Assembly (NCBI RefSeq): GCF_040049215.1
Contig: NZ_JBDZDN010000002.1
Location: 620,001 to 684,000, forward strand
Length of the DNA stretch: 64,000 nucleotides
Direction: 5' to 3'
DNA from: Mesorhizobium_K sp040049215
GTDB taxonomy: Bacteria; Pseudomonadota; Alphaproteobacteria; Rhizobiales; Rhizobiaceae
Shown: positions 8,159-17,940 of the stretch, piece by piece
How the letters are laid out: each line of letters begins with the position of its first letter
Position numbering within the stretch: position 1 is the first letter of the stretch
Position numbers and translations under genes: made by a program
Notes under the pieces: generated by a model
What the model saw: the letters and a program-made list of their open reading frames with translations, nothing else
Told to the model about the DNA's origin: nothing
The model's database searches: none

Positions 8159-8938
8159 TCAGTAGTTGTCGTAGTCCGGTTCGGGCTCGGGCTCGGGCTC
8201 GGGAGCACTCCGCGGTTCTGGACGGTCAGAGTCGCCACGCTCGGTCCGCTTTCCCGATGCCGCGGACAGGCCGCAATTGCCGCCGAAGGCGCTGCGAAAA
8301 CCACTCGACAGCTGCTGCCTGCCCGACAGGAATGGAAACGCCTGGTCGGACCCGACGGTGGCGAAGATGTCGCGGTTCACGCGCGAGGCTTCGCTGACGC
8401 CGCCCCTAGGCGTGGCGACGACGACATCGCAGCGGCGCCTCAGATCCTGGCAGCCATTGGAGCCGCAGAACTGCGCGGCCCCCGAGAGAAGCACGACCGC
8501 GGTGACACCGCCGGAGCCGACGAAGATTTCGAGCCTGGTGCCGCGGATGCCGATCGTTCCGGCCGGCGTCACGATCTCGTAGGCCTCCGACTTCGACTTG
8601 CCGCTGATCCAGCGGAACGAGCCGCGCGCCGCGTTCAGCGTCAGCTTGTTGAAGGTTTTCGAACTGTCGTAGATGAAGCGGTCGATCACGACCGAGGAGT
8701 TGCCGCCGACGGCGAACTTGGTGCCGTCCGCGAACCTGAACTCTCCCAACCCGTTGGCCGAGGTTCGTATTCGTTCGTCGCGATAGACCGGGGATTTCAC
8801 GGCGATCGGCCCGCTGTCGCCGGTGACGGCGGTTCGCACGAGCGTCGCCTGCCCGACCTGCTCCTGGCCAACCGCGGGGAAGGCGACGGAAATCAGCGCC
8901 GCGGTTGCCGCCGCCATTGTCTTGAGTTGTGATTTCAT
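8159..8938 (-). CDS. FecR domain-containing exported protein
   Basis: A 259-residue protein with an N-terminal signal peptide (MKSQLKTMAAATAALISVAFPAVGQ) and an AAGGAGACCTCC binding site. The FecR domain (PF04773) occupies about residues 30-160: GQATLVRTAVTGD, DERIRTSANGLGEFRFADGTKFAVGGNSSV, and YEIVTPAGTIGIRGTRLEIFV. The C-terminus is disordered and ends in a (Pro-Glu) run, PEPEPEPEP. No inner-membrane helix, ECF sigma factor or TonB receptor is adjacent, so it is unlikely to be a classical iron-signalling FecR and more like the free periplasmic FecR-domain proteins common in alphaproteobacteria. Confidence 0.85.
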   Translation of the reverse strand: MKSQLKTMAAATAALISVAFPAVGQEQVGQATLVRTAVTGDSGPIAVKSPVYRDERIRTSANGLGEFRFADGTKFAVGGNSSVVIDRFIYDSSKTFNKLTLNAARGSFRWISGKSKSEAYEIVTPAGTIGIRGTRLEIFVGSGGVTAVVLLSGAAQFCGSNGCQDLRRRCDVVVATPRGGVSEASRVNRDIFATVGSDQAFPFLSGRQQLSSGFRSAFGGNCGLSAASGKRTERGDSDRPEPRSAPEPEPEPEPDYDNY

Positions 8939-9143
8939 TGGAGGTCTCCTTGGGGGAAGCGAAGAGGCGGCGACACTATTGACGGCGATGTAACGTCTTC
9001 ATGTCAGCCGGTTTCAATCGTGTTACCGTTCCGATTCCTCCGGGCTCGCCTGCTTGCGGCGCTCGTCGCCCTGATCCTGCGCCCTTCACGGGAACCACGG
9101 TTTGGCCTATCCCTCGCGGTGCGGCAGACGGCAGGGATACAGG

Positions 9144-10085
9144 ATGGACAGGATCAGCGAGGCGACGCGCGGCGTCTTCATCATTTCGCCGACGCCCTTT
9201 CTCGACACCGGGGAACTCGACCTCGACGGCACTGATGCGCTGGTCGAATTCTTCCTCGACAAGGGCGTCGACGGCATCACCATACTCGGCGTTTTGGGCG
9301 AAGCCGCCAAGCTGACGCCGGATGAAGCGCACGCCTTCATGCTGAAGGTTCTGCGGCGGGTCGACGGACGCCGGCCGGTCGTCGTCGGGGCTAGCAATCC
9401 CGGCACCGACAATCTGGTGCGCTTCGCCAGGACCGCGATGGACGTAGGTGCTGCCGGGCTGATGATCGCGCCGATCCCGGGCCTCAAGCATGACGAGCAG
9501 ATCTACGGCTATTGGGCGGAAATCCTCGCGCGCCTCGGACCGGAGATCCCGGTCTGCTACCAGGATTATCCGCAGACGACCGGCGTCTTCACCTCGACCG
9601 CCGTGCTCAACCGGCTGATCGACGCCTTCCCCAACTTCGTGATGCTGAAGCACGAGGAGTCGCCCGGCCTGCCGAAGATCACGGCGCTTCGCGCGGCTTC
9701 AGCCGACGGCAAGCGGCGGCGCGTCTCGATCCTGGTGGGCAATGGCGGACTGCACCTGCCGCAGGAACTGAGGCGCGGCGCCGACGGCGCCATGACCGGC
9801 TTCGCTTACCCGGAGATGCTGGTCGAGGTGTACGACAGGTTTCATGCCGGCGATGCGGAAGGCGCCGAAGACGTCTTCGACATCTACCTGCCGATCCTCA
9901 GGCACGAGCAGCAGACTGGCTTCGGGCTCGCCATCCGCAAGGAGGTGCTGCACCGCCGCGGCGCGTTGCGCTCGGCGGCGATGCGCCATCCCGGCCCCAA
10001 GCTCGGGAAGACCGACCACCTCGAACTCGACGGGCTGATGGCGCGGCTCGAACGGCGGCTGGCCGAATTCCGATCCGCCGGGTGA
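9144..10085 (+). CDS. Dihydrodipicolinate synthase family aldolase/lyase
   Basis: A 313-residue TIM-barrel protein of the DapA/N-acetylneuraminate lyase superfamily; the ATG at 9144 follows GGCAGGGATACAGG. The Schiff-base lysine is visible in FVMLKHEE (Lys169) and the partner tyrosine in VCYQDYPQ (Tyr139). The substrate loop GVLGEAAKLTPDE near 49-61 replaces the GTTGE of true DapA, so it probably does not make dihydrodipicolinate. It more likely acts on a 2-keto acid or sugar acid. It stands alone between divergent or convergent neighbours, so context does not give the substrate. Confidence 0.85.
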   Translation: MDRISEATRGVFIISPTPFLDTGELDLDGTDALVEFFLDKGVDGITILGVLGEAAKLTPDEAHAFMLKVLRRVDGRRPVVVGASNPGTDNLVRFARTAMDVGAAGLMIAPIPGLKHDEQIYGYWAEILARLGPEIPVCYQDYPQTTGVFTSTAVLNRLIDAFPNFVMLKHEESPGLPKITALRAASADGKRRRVSILVGNGGLHLPQELRRGADGAMTGFAYPEMLVEVYDRFHAGDAEGAEDVFDIYLPILRHEQQTGFGLAIRKEVLHRRGALRSAAMRHPGPKLGKTDHLELDGLMARLERRLAEFRSAG

Positions 10086-10142
10086 CGACGACGCCTCCCG
10101 CCCGCGGCCCCCGAACCGCGAACGGGCGGGTCGCGAAAGCCG

Positions 10143-10979
10143 TCAGCCCTTGATGAAGGCCAGCAGGTCGGCGTTGATGATGTCGGCATGCGTGGTTGGC
10201 ATGCCGTGCGGGAAGCCGGGATAGGTCCTGAGGATGCCGTTCTTCAGGAGCTTCGCCGACAGCGGCGCGGAATCGGCATAGGGCACGATCTGGTCGTCGT
10301 CGCCATGCATGACCAGCGTCGGCACCGAGATCGCCTTCAGATCCCCGGTCTGGTCGGTCTCGGAAAAGGCCTTGATGCCGTCGTAATGGGCTTTAGCGCC
10401 GCCCATCATGCCCTGACGCCACCAATTGTAGATCACGCCCTGGTCTGCCTTGGCGCCCGGCCGGTTGTAGCCGTAGAACGGGCCGCTCGGCAGATCGATG
10501 TAGAACTGCGCGCGATTGTCGGCGAGCGCCTTGCGCAGCCCGTCGAACACCTCGATCGGCAGGCCGCCGGGGTTCTTGTCGGTCTTGATCATGATCGGCG
10601 GAACCGCGCTCATCAGCACCGCCTTGGCGACGCGCCCCTGCGGTTCGCCGAATTTGGCGACATAGCGGGCGACCTGGCCGCCGCCCGTCGAGTGGCCGAT
10701 GTGGACGGCGTTCCTGAGATCGAGATGCTCAAAGACGGCCGAGGCGTCGGCCGCGTAGTGGTCCATGTCGTGGCCGCTGTCGCCCTGCGAGGAACGGCCG
10801 TGGCCGCGCCGGTCATGCGCGACGACGCGAAAACCCTTGTGCAGGAAGAACAGCATCTGGTTGTCCCAGTCGTCCGCCGAGAGCGGCCAGCCATGGTGGA
10901 ACACGATCGGCTGGGCATCCTTCGGACCCCAGTCCTTGTAGAAGATCTCGGTGCCGTCCTTGGTGGTGATGGTGCCCAT
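10143..10979 (-). CDS. Alpha/beta hydrolase, non-haem chloroperoxidase/arylesterase type
   Basis: A 278-residue alpha/beta hydrolase close to the cofactor-free haloperoxidase/esterase group. Visible elements: oxyanion region HHGWPLSADDWD near 28-39, HDRRGHGRSS near 55-64, nucleophile elbow GHSTGG with Ser97, acid MHGDDDQIVP and base GFPHGMPTTH near the C-terminus. It probably hydrolyses a small ester; perhydrolase (haloperoxidase-like) activity is common in the family. It diverges from the carbonic anhydrase gene across a 273-bp gap in which I see no further gene. Confidence 0.88.
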   Translation of the reverse strand: MGTITTKDGTEIFYKDWGPKDAQPIVFHHGWPLSADDWDNQMLFFLHKGFRVVAHDRRGHGRSSQGDSGHDMDHYAADASAVFEHLDLRNAVHIGHSTGGGQVARYVAKFGEPQGRVAKAVLMSAVPPIMIKTDKNPGGLPIEVFDGLRKALADNRAQFYIDLPSGPFYGYNRPGAKADQGVIYNWWRQGMMGGAKAHYDGIKAFSETDQTGDLKAISVPTLVMHGDDDQIVPYADSAPLSAKLLKNGILRTYPGFPHGMPTTHADIINADLLAFIKG

Positions 10980-11252
10980 GGGTACATCCTTTCAGTCAAT
11001 GATCTGGCGAATATCGTGGGAGGATATGTCAGCGCGACGACGGGTGGGGGTGACCGTGCATCGCGAGCGCAAGATGAATGGAGAGCAACGCGGCGGTCAA
11101 GGCGCGGCCCAACACGCGTGCCGATTCTCCCGCCCAATCGAGCTCAGCTCGGACAGCCGAGGACGGCGGCCAGTGGAGGTCACGGCCCGAGATGTGATAG
11201 ACTGGCACGAAAGCGCCGCGTCCATCCGGGGCGCAAACGAGGGGGGAATGTC

Positions 11253-11975
11253 ATGTGCCGCGAATGCGAAAGCGCAAAGCTCGGTCGCCGGAATGTGCTG
11301 AAATTCGCAGCCGGGGGCATTCTCGCCGTCGGACTCAACGCCATGTCCTGGCCGGCGCGCGCCGCCGATGGCGCACCGACCACGCTTTCGCCCGATGAGG
11401 CGCTCGCCGCGATGAAATCCGGCAACGAGCGTTATGTCGCCAATCCCGAGCTCTGCTCCACCGACCTCGCAAAGCAGCGCGGGTCGGTGGCCGGGCACCA
11501 GGCTCCCTGGGCGACGGTCATCAGTTGCGCCGACAGCCGGGTGCCGCCGGAACTGATCTTCGGCGGGGTCGGCGTCGGCGAACTCTTCGTCGCGCGAAAC
11601 GCCGGCAATCTCTTGGACACCGCGACGCTCGGAACCGTCGAATACGGCGCCGCGGTGCTCGGTTCGCCGCTGATCGTCGTGCTCGCCCATACGAGCTGCG
11701 GCGCCGTCAAGGCGGCCTGCGACGTGATGACGAAGAATGCGACCTTCCCGGGCGCCATCGGCCCGATGATCGATCCGATCCTGCCGGCCGCGCTTGCGGT
11801 GCGCGAAGCCCCCGGCGACCTTGTCGACAATGCCGCCATGGAAAGCGCGAGACGCACCGCCGGCAGGCTGACGGCCGCGAGCACGGTCCTCTCCGACCTG
11901 GCGAACGCGGGGAAGCTGAAGATCGCCGCGGGAATCTACGATCTCAAGACGGGCGTCGTTGCGTACCTGAATTGA
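11253..11975 (+). CDS. Beta-class carbonic anhydrase with Tat-like signal
   Basis: A 240-residue enzyme; ATG 11253 follows GAGGGGGG. The zinc site is complete: Cys92 and Asp94 in SCADSRVPPE, His146 and Cys149 in AHTSCGAVKAA, with Arg96 forming the usual Asp-Arg dyad. It interconverts CO2 and bicarbonate. The N-terminus LGRRNVLKFAAGGILAVG carries a twin-arginine motif followed by a hydrophobic segment and an ARAAD cleavage region, so it should be folded in the cytoplasm and exported to the periplasm. That location is less usual than a cytoplasmic beta-carbonic anhydrase. Confidence 0.93.
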   Translation: MCRECESAKLGRRNVLKFAAGGILAVGLNAMSWPARAADGAPTTLSPDEALAAMKSGNERYVANPELCSTDLAKQRGSVAGHQAPWATVISCADSRVPPELIFGGVGVGELFVARNAGNLLDTATLGTVEYGAAVLGSPLIVVLAHTSCGAVKAACDVMTKNATFPGAIGPMIDPILPAALAVREAPGDLVDNAAMESARRTAGRLTAASTVLSDLANAGKLKIAAGIYDLKTGVVAYLN

Positions 11976-11996
11976 GATGGGAGCTTTGCGCGGCTT

Positions 11997-12072
<76 letters not shown>

Positions 12073-12319
12073 GTGCGCCCGGCGAACCGGAGGTCGCGGC
12101 GGATATAGCCACCGCGCCCCGCCCTGTCCAGCCCTTAACCGACCGACTGGGGAAAAGCCCCGACACTGCGACGAAAGGCCCGTTCTCGCCTAAGCACATT
12201 GCGATCATCAGTCAGCCGCTGCTCCCGACAACGTTCACTTGCACTTGGATTTGATGCGGAACCTCGCCGATCGTGAGCGGAACCGGCGCCTCCCTGGAGC
12301 CGGTTTCCGCAAATCCCCG

Positions 12320-12610
12320 TCATGTAGGCCTGCGTTGGCAACGCAACTCGCGGGGCTCGGCACGCGGGACGTCGCCCCTCTTGCGGGCACGGTCGAGACG
12401 CCGATTGCATTCGCGGCGCGCACGATCGCAGGCGTTCTCCATCTTGATGGCCGTGGCGTAGCCTTGGATGGCAAGTTTTCCGGTCACGAGCCCGACACCA
12501 TCTTGGTATAGTTTATAATAGCACCCAGCGGCGGCGGCGGGTGCCGTCGACGCAGAGACCGCAACGAAGCCGAGTGCGGCTGTGGCGGCAAGCATGAGAA
12601 AGCTCTTCAT
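12320..12610 (-). CDS. Small exported Arg/Cys-rich protein of unknown function
   Basis: A 96-residue ORF. I chose ATG 12610 (MKSFLML) because GAGG lies 8 nt upstream; ATG 12619 is an in-frame alternative. It has a strong signal peptide (LAATAALGFVAVSASTAPAAAAG). The short mature domain starts GCYYKLYQDGVGLVTGKLA and ends in a basic stretch with several Arg pairs and three or four Cys, which could form disulfides in the periplasm. I do not recognise a family. It lies between tRNA-Lys and phzF on the same strand, and the roughly 200 bp on each side hold no other gene that I can see. Confidence 0.6.
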   Translation of the reverse strand: MKSFLMLAATAALGFVAVSASTAPAAAAGCYYKLYQDGVGLVTGKLAIQGYATAIKMENACDRARRECNRRLDRARKRGDVPRAEPRELRCQRRPT

Positions 12611-12815
12611 CTGTTCCATCCTCGATCCTGGGAGCCCCGCGGCGCGCGGAGTGCTCGTTGCACATCGGCGTCGCCGGACACCTGCAAATAGGCTGAGCTC
12701 GCAGAGGTCGCATCGACGACTGGCGCCAAGATCGCTAAAGGAGACGTCCGGCGCATTTCGCCGGCCGTCGTGGATTGTTTCATTTGTTTCAGGAAGTTGC
12801 TGCGTCAGCCCAGGC

Positions 12816-13727
12816 TCAGGCGAACAGCACGCCCTCGGCGACCTTCACCGCATTGCCGCCTATGCGCGCGCCAGCCATCTTGCCGCTCTCGACGTCGACC
12901 TCGAGCCTCAGGCGCGACGGACGGCCCATCTCGATGCCCTGCTCGATCCAGTAGCGCTGGAGACCGTCGACCGGCTCGTCGAAATGCAGGATCGTGCCGG
13001 CGAAGGCGGCAGCCGCCGAGCCGGTCGCGGGATCCTCGTAGGAGGGGTTGCCGGGAACGAACATGCGCGCATGGAATGCGCTGTCGTGGTGGACGGTTTC
13101 ACGGCAATAGGCATAGGCCGAGGCGACGATGCCCTCGCCCTTGGACGGCGCGAGATCCATCCAGGCGTTGTTGTCGAAGCGTATCCTCGCGGCGGCATCG
13201 AGGTTGGCGACGGGCACGGTCACATAGGGAACGCCCGCCGACCACAGGCTCGGGCGGTGGTTCTCGAAGCCGATCTCGTGCGGCGAAAGACCGAGCGCCG
13301 CGCCCAGGACGGCGGCGTCGATGGAAAGGTCGAGCTGCTGCGGAAGCTTGGGCAGGTCGAACTCGGCGAAGGTCGCGCCCCCGCCCTTGGTGACGGCGCA
13401 GCGCACCGGCCCGATGTTTTCCTCCAGCACGAACATGCCGGCGGTGCCGTCGTTCGCCGCCTGTTCGGCGAGCGCGACCGCCGAGCCGACGGTCGGATGG
13501 CCGGCGAAGGGCATCTCATAGTCGGGAGTGAAGATGCGCACCCTGGCGCGGTGGCGCGGATTGTCGGGCGGCAGGATGAACACCGACTCGGACAGGTTGA
13601 ACTCGCGCGCGATCGCCTGCATGGCCGCCGTGTCCAGCCCCTCGCAATCGAGAACGACGCCCAGCGGATTGCCCGCGAGTGCTGTGTCGGTGAACACGTC
13701 GTAGACGAGATATTTGCGCGATTTCAT
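12816..13727 (-). CDS. PhzF family isomerase/epimerase-like protein
   Basis: A 303-residue protein of the PhzF/diaminopimelate epimerase-fold family. Signatures: YDVFTDTALAGNPLGVVLD near 9-27, FNLSESVF with the conserved catalytic Glu47, FTPDYEMPFAGHPTVG near 66-82, and in the second lobe NPSYEDPATGSAAAAF. PhzF itself isomerises a phenazine precursor, but most homologues outside phenazine clusters have no known substrate. No phenazine genes are nearby, so only the fold and general acid-base chemistry are supported. Confidence 0.88.
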   Translation of the reverse strand: MKSRKYLVYDVFTDTALAGNPLGVVLDCEGLDTAAMQAIAREFNLSESVFILPPDNPRHRARVRIFTPDYEMPFAGHPTVGSAVALAEQAANDGTAGMFVLEENIGPVRCAVTKGGGATFAEFDLPKLPQQLDLSIDAAVLGAALGLSPHEIGFENHRPSLWSAGVPYVTVPVANLDAAARIRFDNNAWMDLAPSKGEGIVASAYAYCRETVHHDSAFHARMFVPGNPSYEDPATGSAAAAFAGTILHFDEPVDGLQRYWIEQGIEMGRPSRLRLEVDVESGKMAGARIGGNAVKVAEGVLFA

Positions 13728-13859
13728 GGACTTGCTGCCCGCCTCGAATCAAACATGAGCGAAATTTAACTTGTAATCGCAGCCCCGTGGCACAACCTGT
13801 CGACCGTAGGGACTTGCTTTCCGGCGCGTAGGGATAGTCGGAAACGATACGGGCGCGCA

Positions 13860-15209
13860 ATGGATCAGATAGTCGAGCGGGATCGAAAGCTGAAGGACGA
13901 TCGAGCCGCGGCGCTGGCGGACGGCCAGCCTCGGGCACACCCCGCGCTCTCGGCGAAGCAGGCGCTGGGGCTGGGCGACGGACATCGGCGCCCCCGGCGC
14001 GGCAGGGGCTGGATGTATGCGCTGGCTGCTGCCGCAATCGCCGCAGCCGGACTCGGCTACTGGCAGTTCGGCGGATCGACGACCCCGGCAAGCTATGTCA
14101 CGGCGCCGGCCGCGATCGGCGACATCACGGTCGAGGTTTCCGCCACCGGCACGCTGCAGCCGCTGATCCAGGTCGACATTTCGAGCGAACTGTCAGGCGT
14201 CATGCGCTCCGTCGCCGTTGAGGAAAACCAGCGCGTGAGAGAGGGCGAGGTGCTGGCCGAACTCGACACGACCAGGCTTTCCGCGCAGATCGAAGGCGCG
14301 AAAGCGTCCGTGAAGTCGGCCGAGGCCAAGGTGATCGAGGCCAAGACGACGCTCAAGGAGAGCGAGCAGGCTTTCGTGCGCGCCGAACAGCTGCTCAAGC
14401 GCGGCATGACCTCGCAGCAGACGCTCGACACGGCGACCGCCACGCGCGACCGCGCCCATGCGAACGTCGCCATGGCCGAGGCCAATCTGGCGATCGCGCA
14501 GGCCACGCTGAAGCAGCAGGACGCCGATCTGGTCAAGAGCAAGATCTATGCCCCGATCGACGGCATCGTGCTGACGCGCTCGGTCAACCCCGGCCAGACC
14601 GTCGCCTCGTCGATGCAGGCGCCGGTACTCTTCGTTCTGGCGGCCAATCTCGAGAACATGGAACTGGAAGCGGCGATCGACGAGGCCGACATCGGCGGTG
14701 TCAAGGACGGGCAAGCCGCGCGCTTCACCGTCGACGCCTTCCCCGAGCGCACCTTCAATGCCGACATCCGCGACATCTCCTTCGCTTCGGTCACCACCGA
14801 GGGCGTGGTGACCTACGATGCGCGCCTCGACGTCGACAACAAGGAGCTGCTGCTGAGGCCGGGCATGACGGCGACGGTGACGATCGTCACCCGCGAGGCA
14901 AAGGGCGTGCTGACCGTGCCGGCCGCCGCCTTCCGCTACAGTCCGCCGGCCGCGACAACCGAACGGCGCGGCTTCAGCCTGCGCGACATGTTCATGCCGC
15001 GCATGCGCGTGGGCCGGTCCGGCGACGGCCAGCGGACGAACGCGGAAACCAGCATGCGCACGCTCTACGTGCTGAAGGATGGCGCGCCGGAGGCCGTGCA
15101 GGTCAAGACCGGCGCGACCGATGGCGAGGTCATTGAGATTGTCTCCGGGCTATCCGAGGGCGACACGGTGATCACCGGCACGAAAACCGGCGCCGGGCCG
15201 ACGTCTTGA
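13860..15209 (+). CDS. macA: MacA/HlyD-type periplasmic adaptor (membrane fusion protein)
   Basis: A 449-residue membrane fusion protein with a cytoplasmic N-terminus of about 50 residues and one membrane anchor (WMYALAAAAIAAAGLGYWQF, near 51-70). A barrel-sandwich half motif TVEVSATGTLQPLIQVDISSE follows, then a long alpha-hairpin coiled coil (about 140-215, Ala/Glu/Lys rich). The returning half is IYAPIDGIVLTRSVNPGQTV, followed by beta-barrel and membrane-proximal domains. It bridges an inner-membrane ABC exporter to an outer-membrane channel. It overlaps the ATPase gene by one nucleotide (TGATG). No TolC gene is visible. The symbol is by family; the exported substrate is unknown. Confidence 0.88.
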   Translation: MDQIVERDRKLKDDRAAALADGQPRAHPALSAKQALGLGDGHRRPRRGRGWMYALAAAAIAAAGLGYWQFGGSTTPASYVTAPAAIGDITVEVSATGTLQPLIQVDISSELSGVMRSVAVEENQRVREGEVLAELDTTRLSAQIEGAKASVKSAEAKVIEAKTTLKESEQAFVRAEQLLKRGMTSQQTLDTATATRDRAHANVAMAEANLAIAQATLKQQDADLVKSKIYAPIDGIVLTRSVNPGQTVASSMQAPVLFVLAANLENMELEAAIDEADIGGVKDGQAARFTVDAFPERTFNADIRDISFASVTTEGVVTYDARLDVDNKELLLRPGMTATVTIVTREAKGVLTVPAAAFRYSPPAATTERRGFSLRDMFMPRMRVGRSGDGQRTNAETSMRTLYVLKDGAPEAVQVKTGATDGEVIEIVSGLSEGDTVITGTKTGAGPTS

Positions 15210-15924
15210 TGAACGTGGCGCTCAGACCGACGCCGCTCATCACCTTCGACAAGGTCTGGAAGACCTATGGCAGGGGTGAAGCGCAGGTCCATGCGCTCGC
15301 CGGCGTCGACCTGACCATCGGCGGCGGCGAATTCGTGGCGATCATGGGACCGTCCGGCTCGGGCAAATCGACGGCGCTGAACATTATCGGCTGCCTCGAT
15401 ACGCCGACCGCCGGCAGCTACGGCTTCATGGATGTCGACGCTGGACGGCTCGACCGCGGCAGCCGCGCGACGCTGAGAAACCTCTATGTCGGCTTCATCT
15501 TCCAGGGCTACAATCTGCTGCCGAGGACGACCGCGGTCGAGAATGTCGAGCTGCCGCTGATCTATCGCGGCGTGGGCTCGTCCGAGCGGCGCAAGCTGGC
15601 GATGAAGGCCCTCGCCGATGTCGGGCTGGAAGGGCGCGAGACCCATACGCCGGCCGAACTGTCGGGCGGCCAGCAGCAGCGCGTGGCGATCGCCCGCGCC
15701 ATCGTGACGAGGCCCACTCTGCTCGTCGCCGACGAACCGACCGGCAATCTCGACTCCGCGCGCAGCCACGAGATCATGGACCTTCTGGCAAGGCTGAACG
15801 TGGAGCTCGGCCTCACCATCGTCATGGTGACCCACGAGGCGGATATCGCCGCCTATGCCAGCCGGACGCTGCGTTTCGTCGACGGCCGCCTGGCCTCGGA
15901 CACGATGAAGCTGGAGGCAGCCTG

Positions 15925-15925
<1 letters not shown>
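15209..15925 (+). CDS. MacB/LolD-type ABC transporter ATP-binding protein
   Basis: A 238-residue ATPase with all the motifs: Walker A GPSGSGKST near 49-57, Q-loop FIFQGYNLLPRTTAVENV, signature LSGGQQQRVAIARA, Walker B LLVADEPTGNLDS and an H-loop in MVTHEADIAAYA. It belongs to the LolD/MacB subfamily that drives mechanotransmission through FtsX-type permeases rather than passing substrate through the membrane. Start ATG 15209 overlaps the adaptor stop, and its own stop overlaps the permease start, so the three genes form a tight operon. Confidence 0.94.
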
Positions 15926-17133
<1,208 letters not shown>

Positions 17134-17212
17134 GCCGAGCCGTGCTGAAGAGCCTCGGCCTGCGGCTCAGCGTGAAGCCCGCGCAGGAAACTGACGCGAA
17201 GAGCGACGCGGC

Positions 17213-17929
17213 CTAATTCGCGCCTCCGGAAAAATGCCAGCCGATCATGGCAGGCATATGCGGCATCAGGCCGTCGGGCAGGTCGTTCGCATGGCGGATG
17301 ACGACAGGTTCCTCGATCTCCGGCTCCGCCTCCGACGCGACGAAGTCGCGGATGCGTGAGGCGATTTCGTCGGCCGTCCCGTCAAGGAAATAGCGGCGGA
17401 AGATCACCGTTCCCCGTTCGGTCGCCAGCGCGTAGTGACGCTCGCCGCGGCGCGCCTCCGAGATGTCGAGGCCGGTTTCTTCCAGCACCTCGCGCACCAT
17501 GTTGCCGTGGGCATCGACGACACCGTTCGGAAAATCCTCCGGCTCGAAGGAACCCGCGGCGAAATAGACGCGGCCGGCATTGACCGTGTGCGCGCCCATG
17601 CGGATCGCCACCAGCGCGTTGTCGCGCGTCACCAGCATCGGATGCGCGAAGGCGTGAGCGGCGGTGCCGGCGCGGTCCTTGCGCCAGTACATGAAGGCCG
17701 AATAGCTGACCGCATGGCAGCGGCCGAAGAGCCGGCCGCCCGCGTAGCCGAACTCCGACAGCAGCACGACCGTGCCGTCGAAAATCGCCGGCCGCTCGAT
17801 GATCTCGCGACGCCAGTTCGCGGCGATCGCCTCGACATTGCCGAGTTCGAAGGGATGCGGCGACGGATCGAGCCGGACATCGATCTCGTCGACCGGCAGG
17901 ATGACGCCAAGCGGCAGCGCAGTGCTCAC
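17213..17929 (-). CDS. NUDIX hydrolase domain protein
   Basis: The start is GTG 17929, 11 nt after the stop of the upstream endonuclease-like gene and preceded by GAGGGGG, giving 238 residues beginning VSTALPLGVILP. The second half of the Nudix box (REVLEETGLD) is intact, but the first half is degenerate: in NGVVDAHGNMVREV the usual Gly and Glu are missing at their spacing. It may hydrolyse a nucleoside diphosphate derivative weakly or with altered metal binding. It appears co-transcribed with the adjacent EEP-family gene. Confidence 0.75.
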   Translation of the reverse strand: MSTALPLGVILPVDEIDVRLDPSPHPFELGNVEAIAANWRREIIERPAIFDGTVVLLSEFGYAGGRLFGRCHAVSYSAFMYWRKDRAGTAAHAFAHPMLVTRDNALVAIRMGAHTVNAGRVYFAAGSFEPEDFPNGVVDAHGNMVREVLEETGLDISEARRGERHYALATERGTVIFRRYFLDGTADEIASRIRDFVASEAEPEIEEPVVIRHANDLPDGLMPHMPAMIGWHFSGGAN

Positions 17930-17940
17930 CGAACGCCCCC

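Noticed and set aside
9144..10085. Calling the aldolase dapA
   Set aside because: The GTTGE substrate loop of true dihydrodipicolinate synthase is replaced by GVLGE, so only the family is supported.
12816..13727. PhzF as evidence for a phenazine cluster
   Set aside because: No phzA-E or phzG genes nearby; isolated PhzF proteins are common and unrelated to phenazines.
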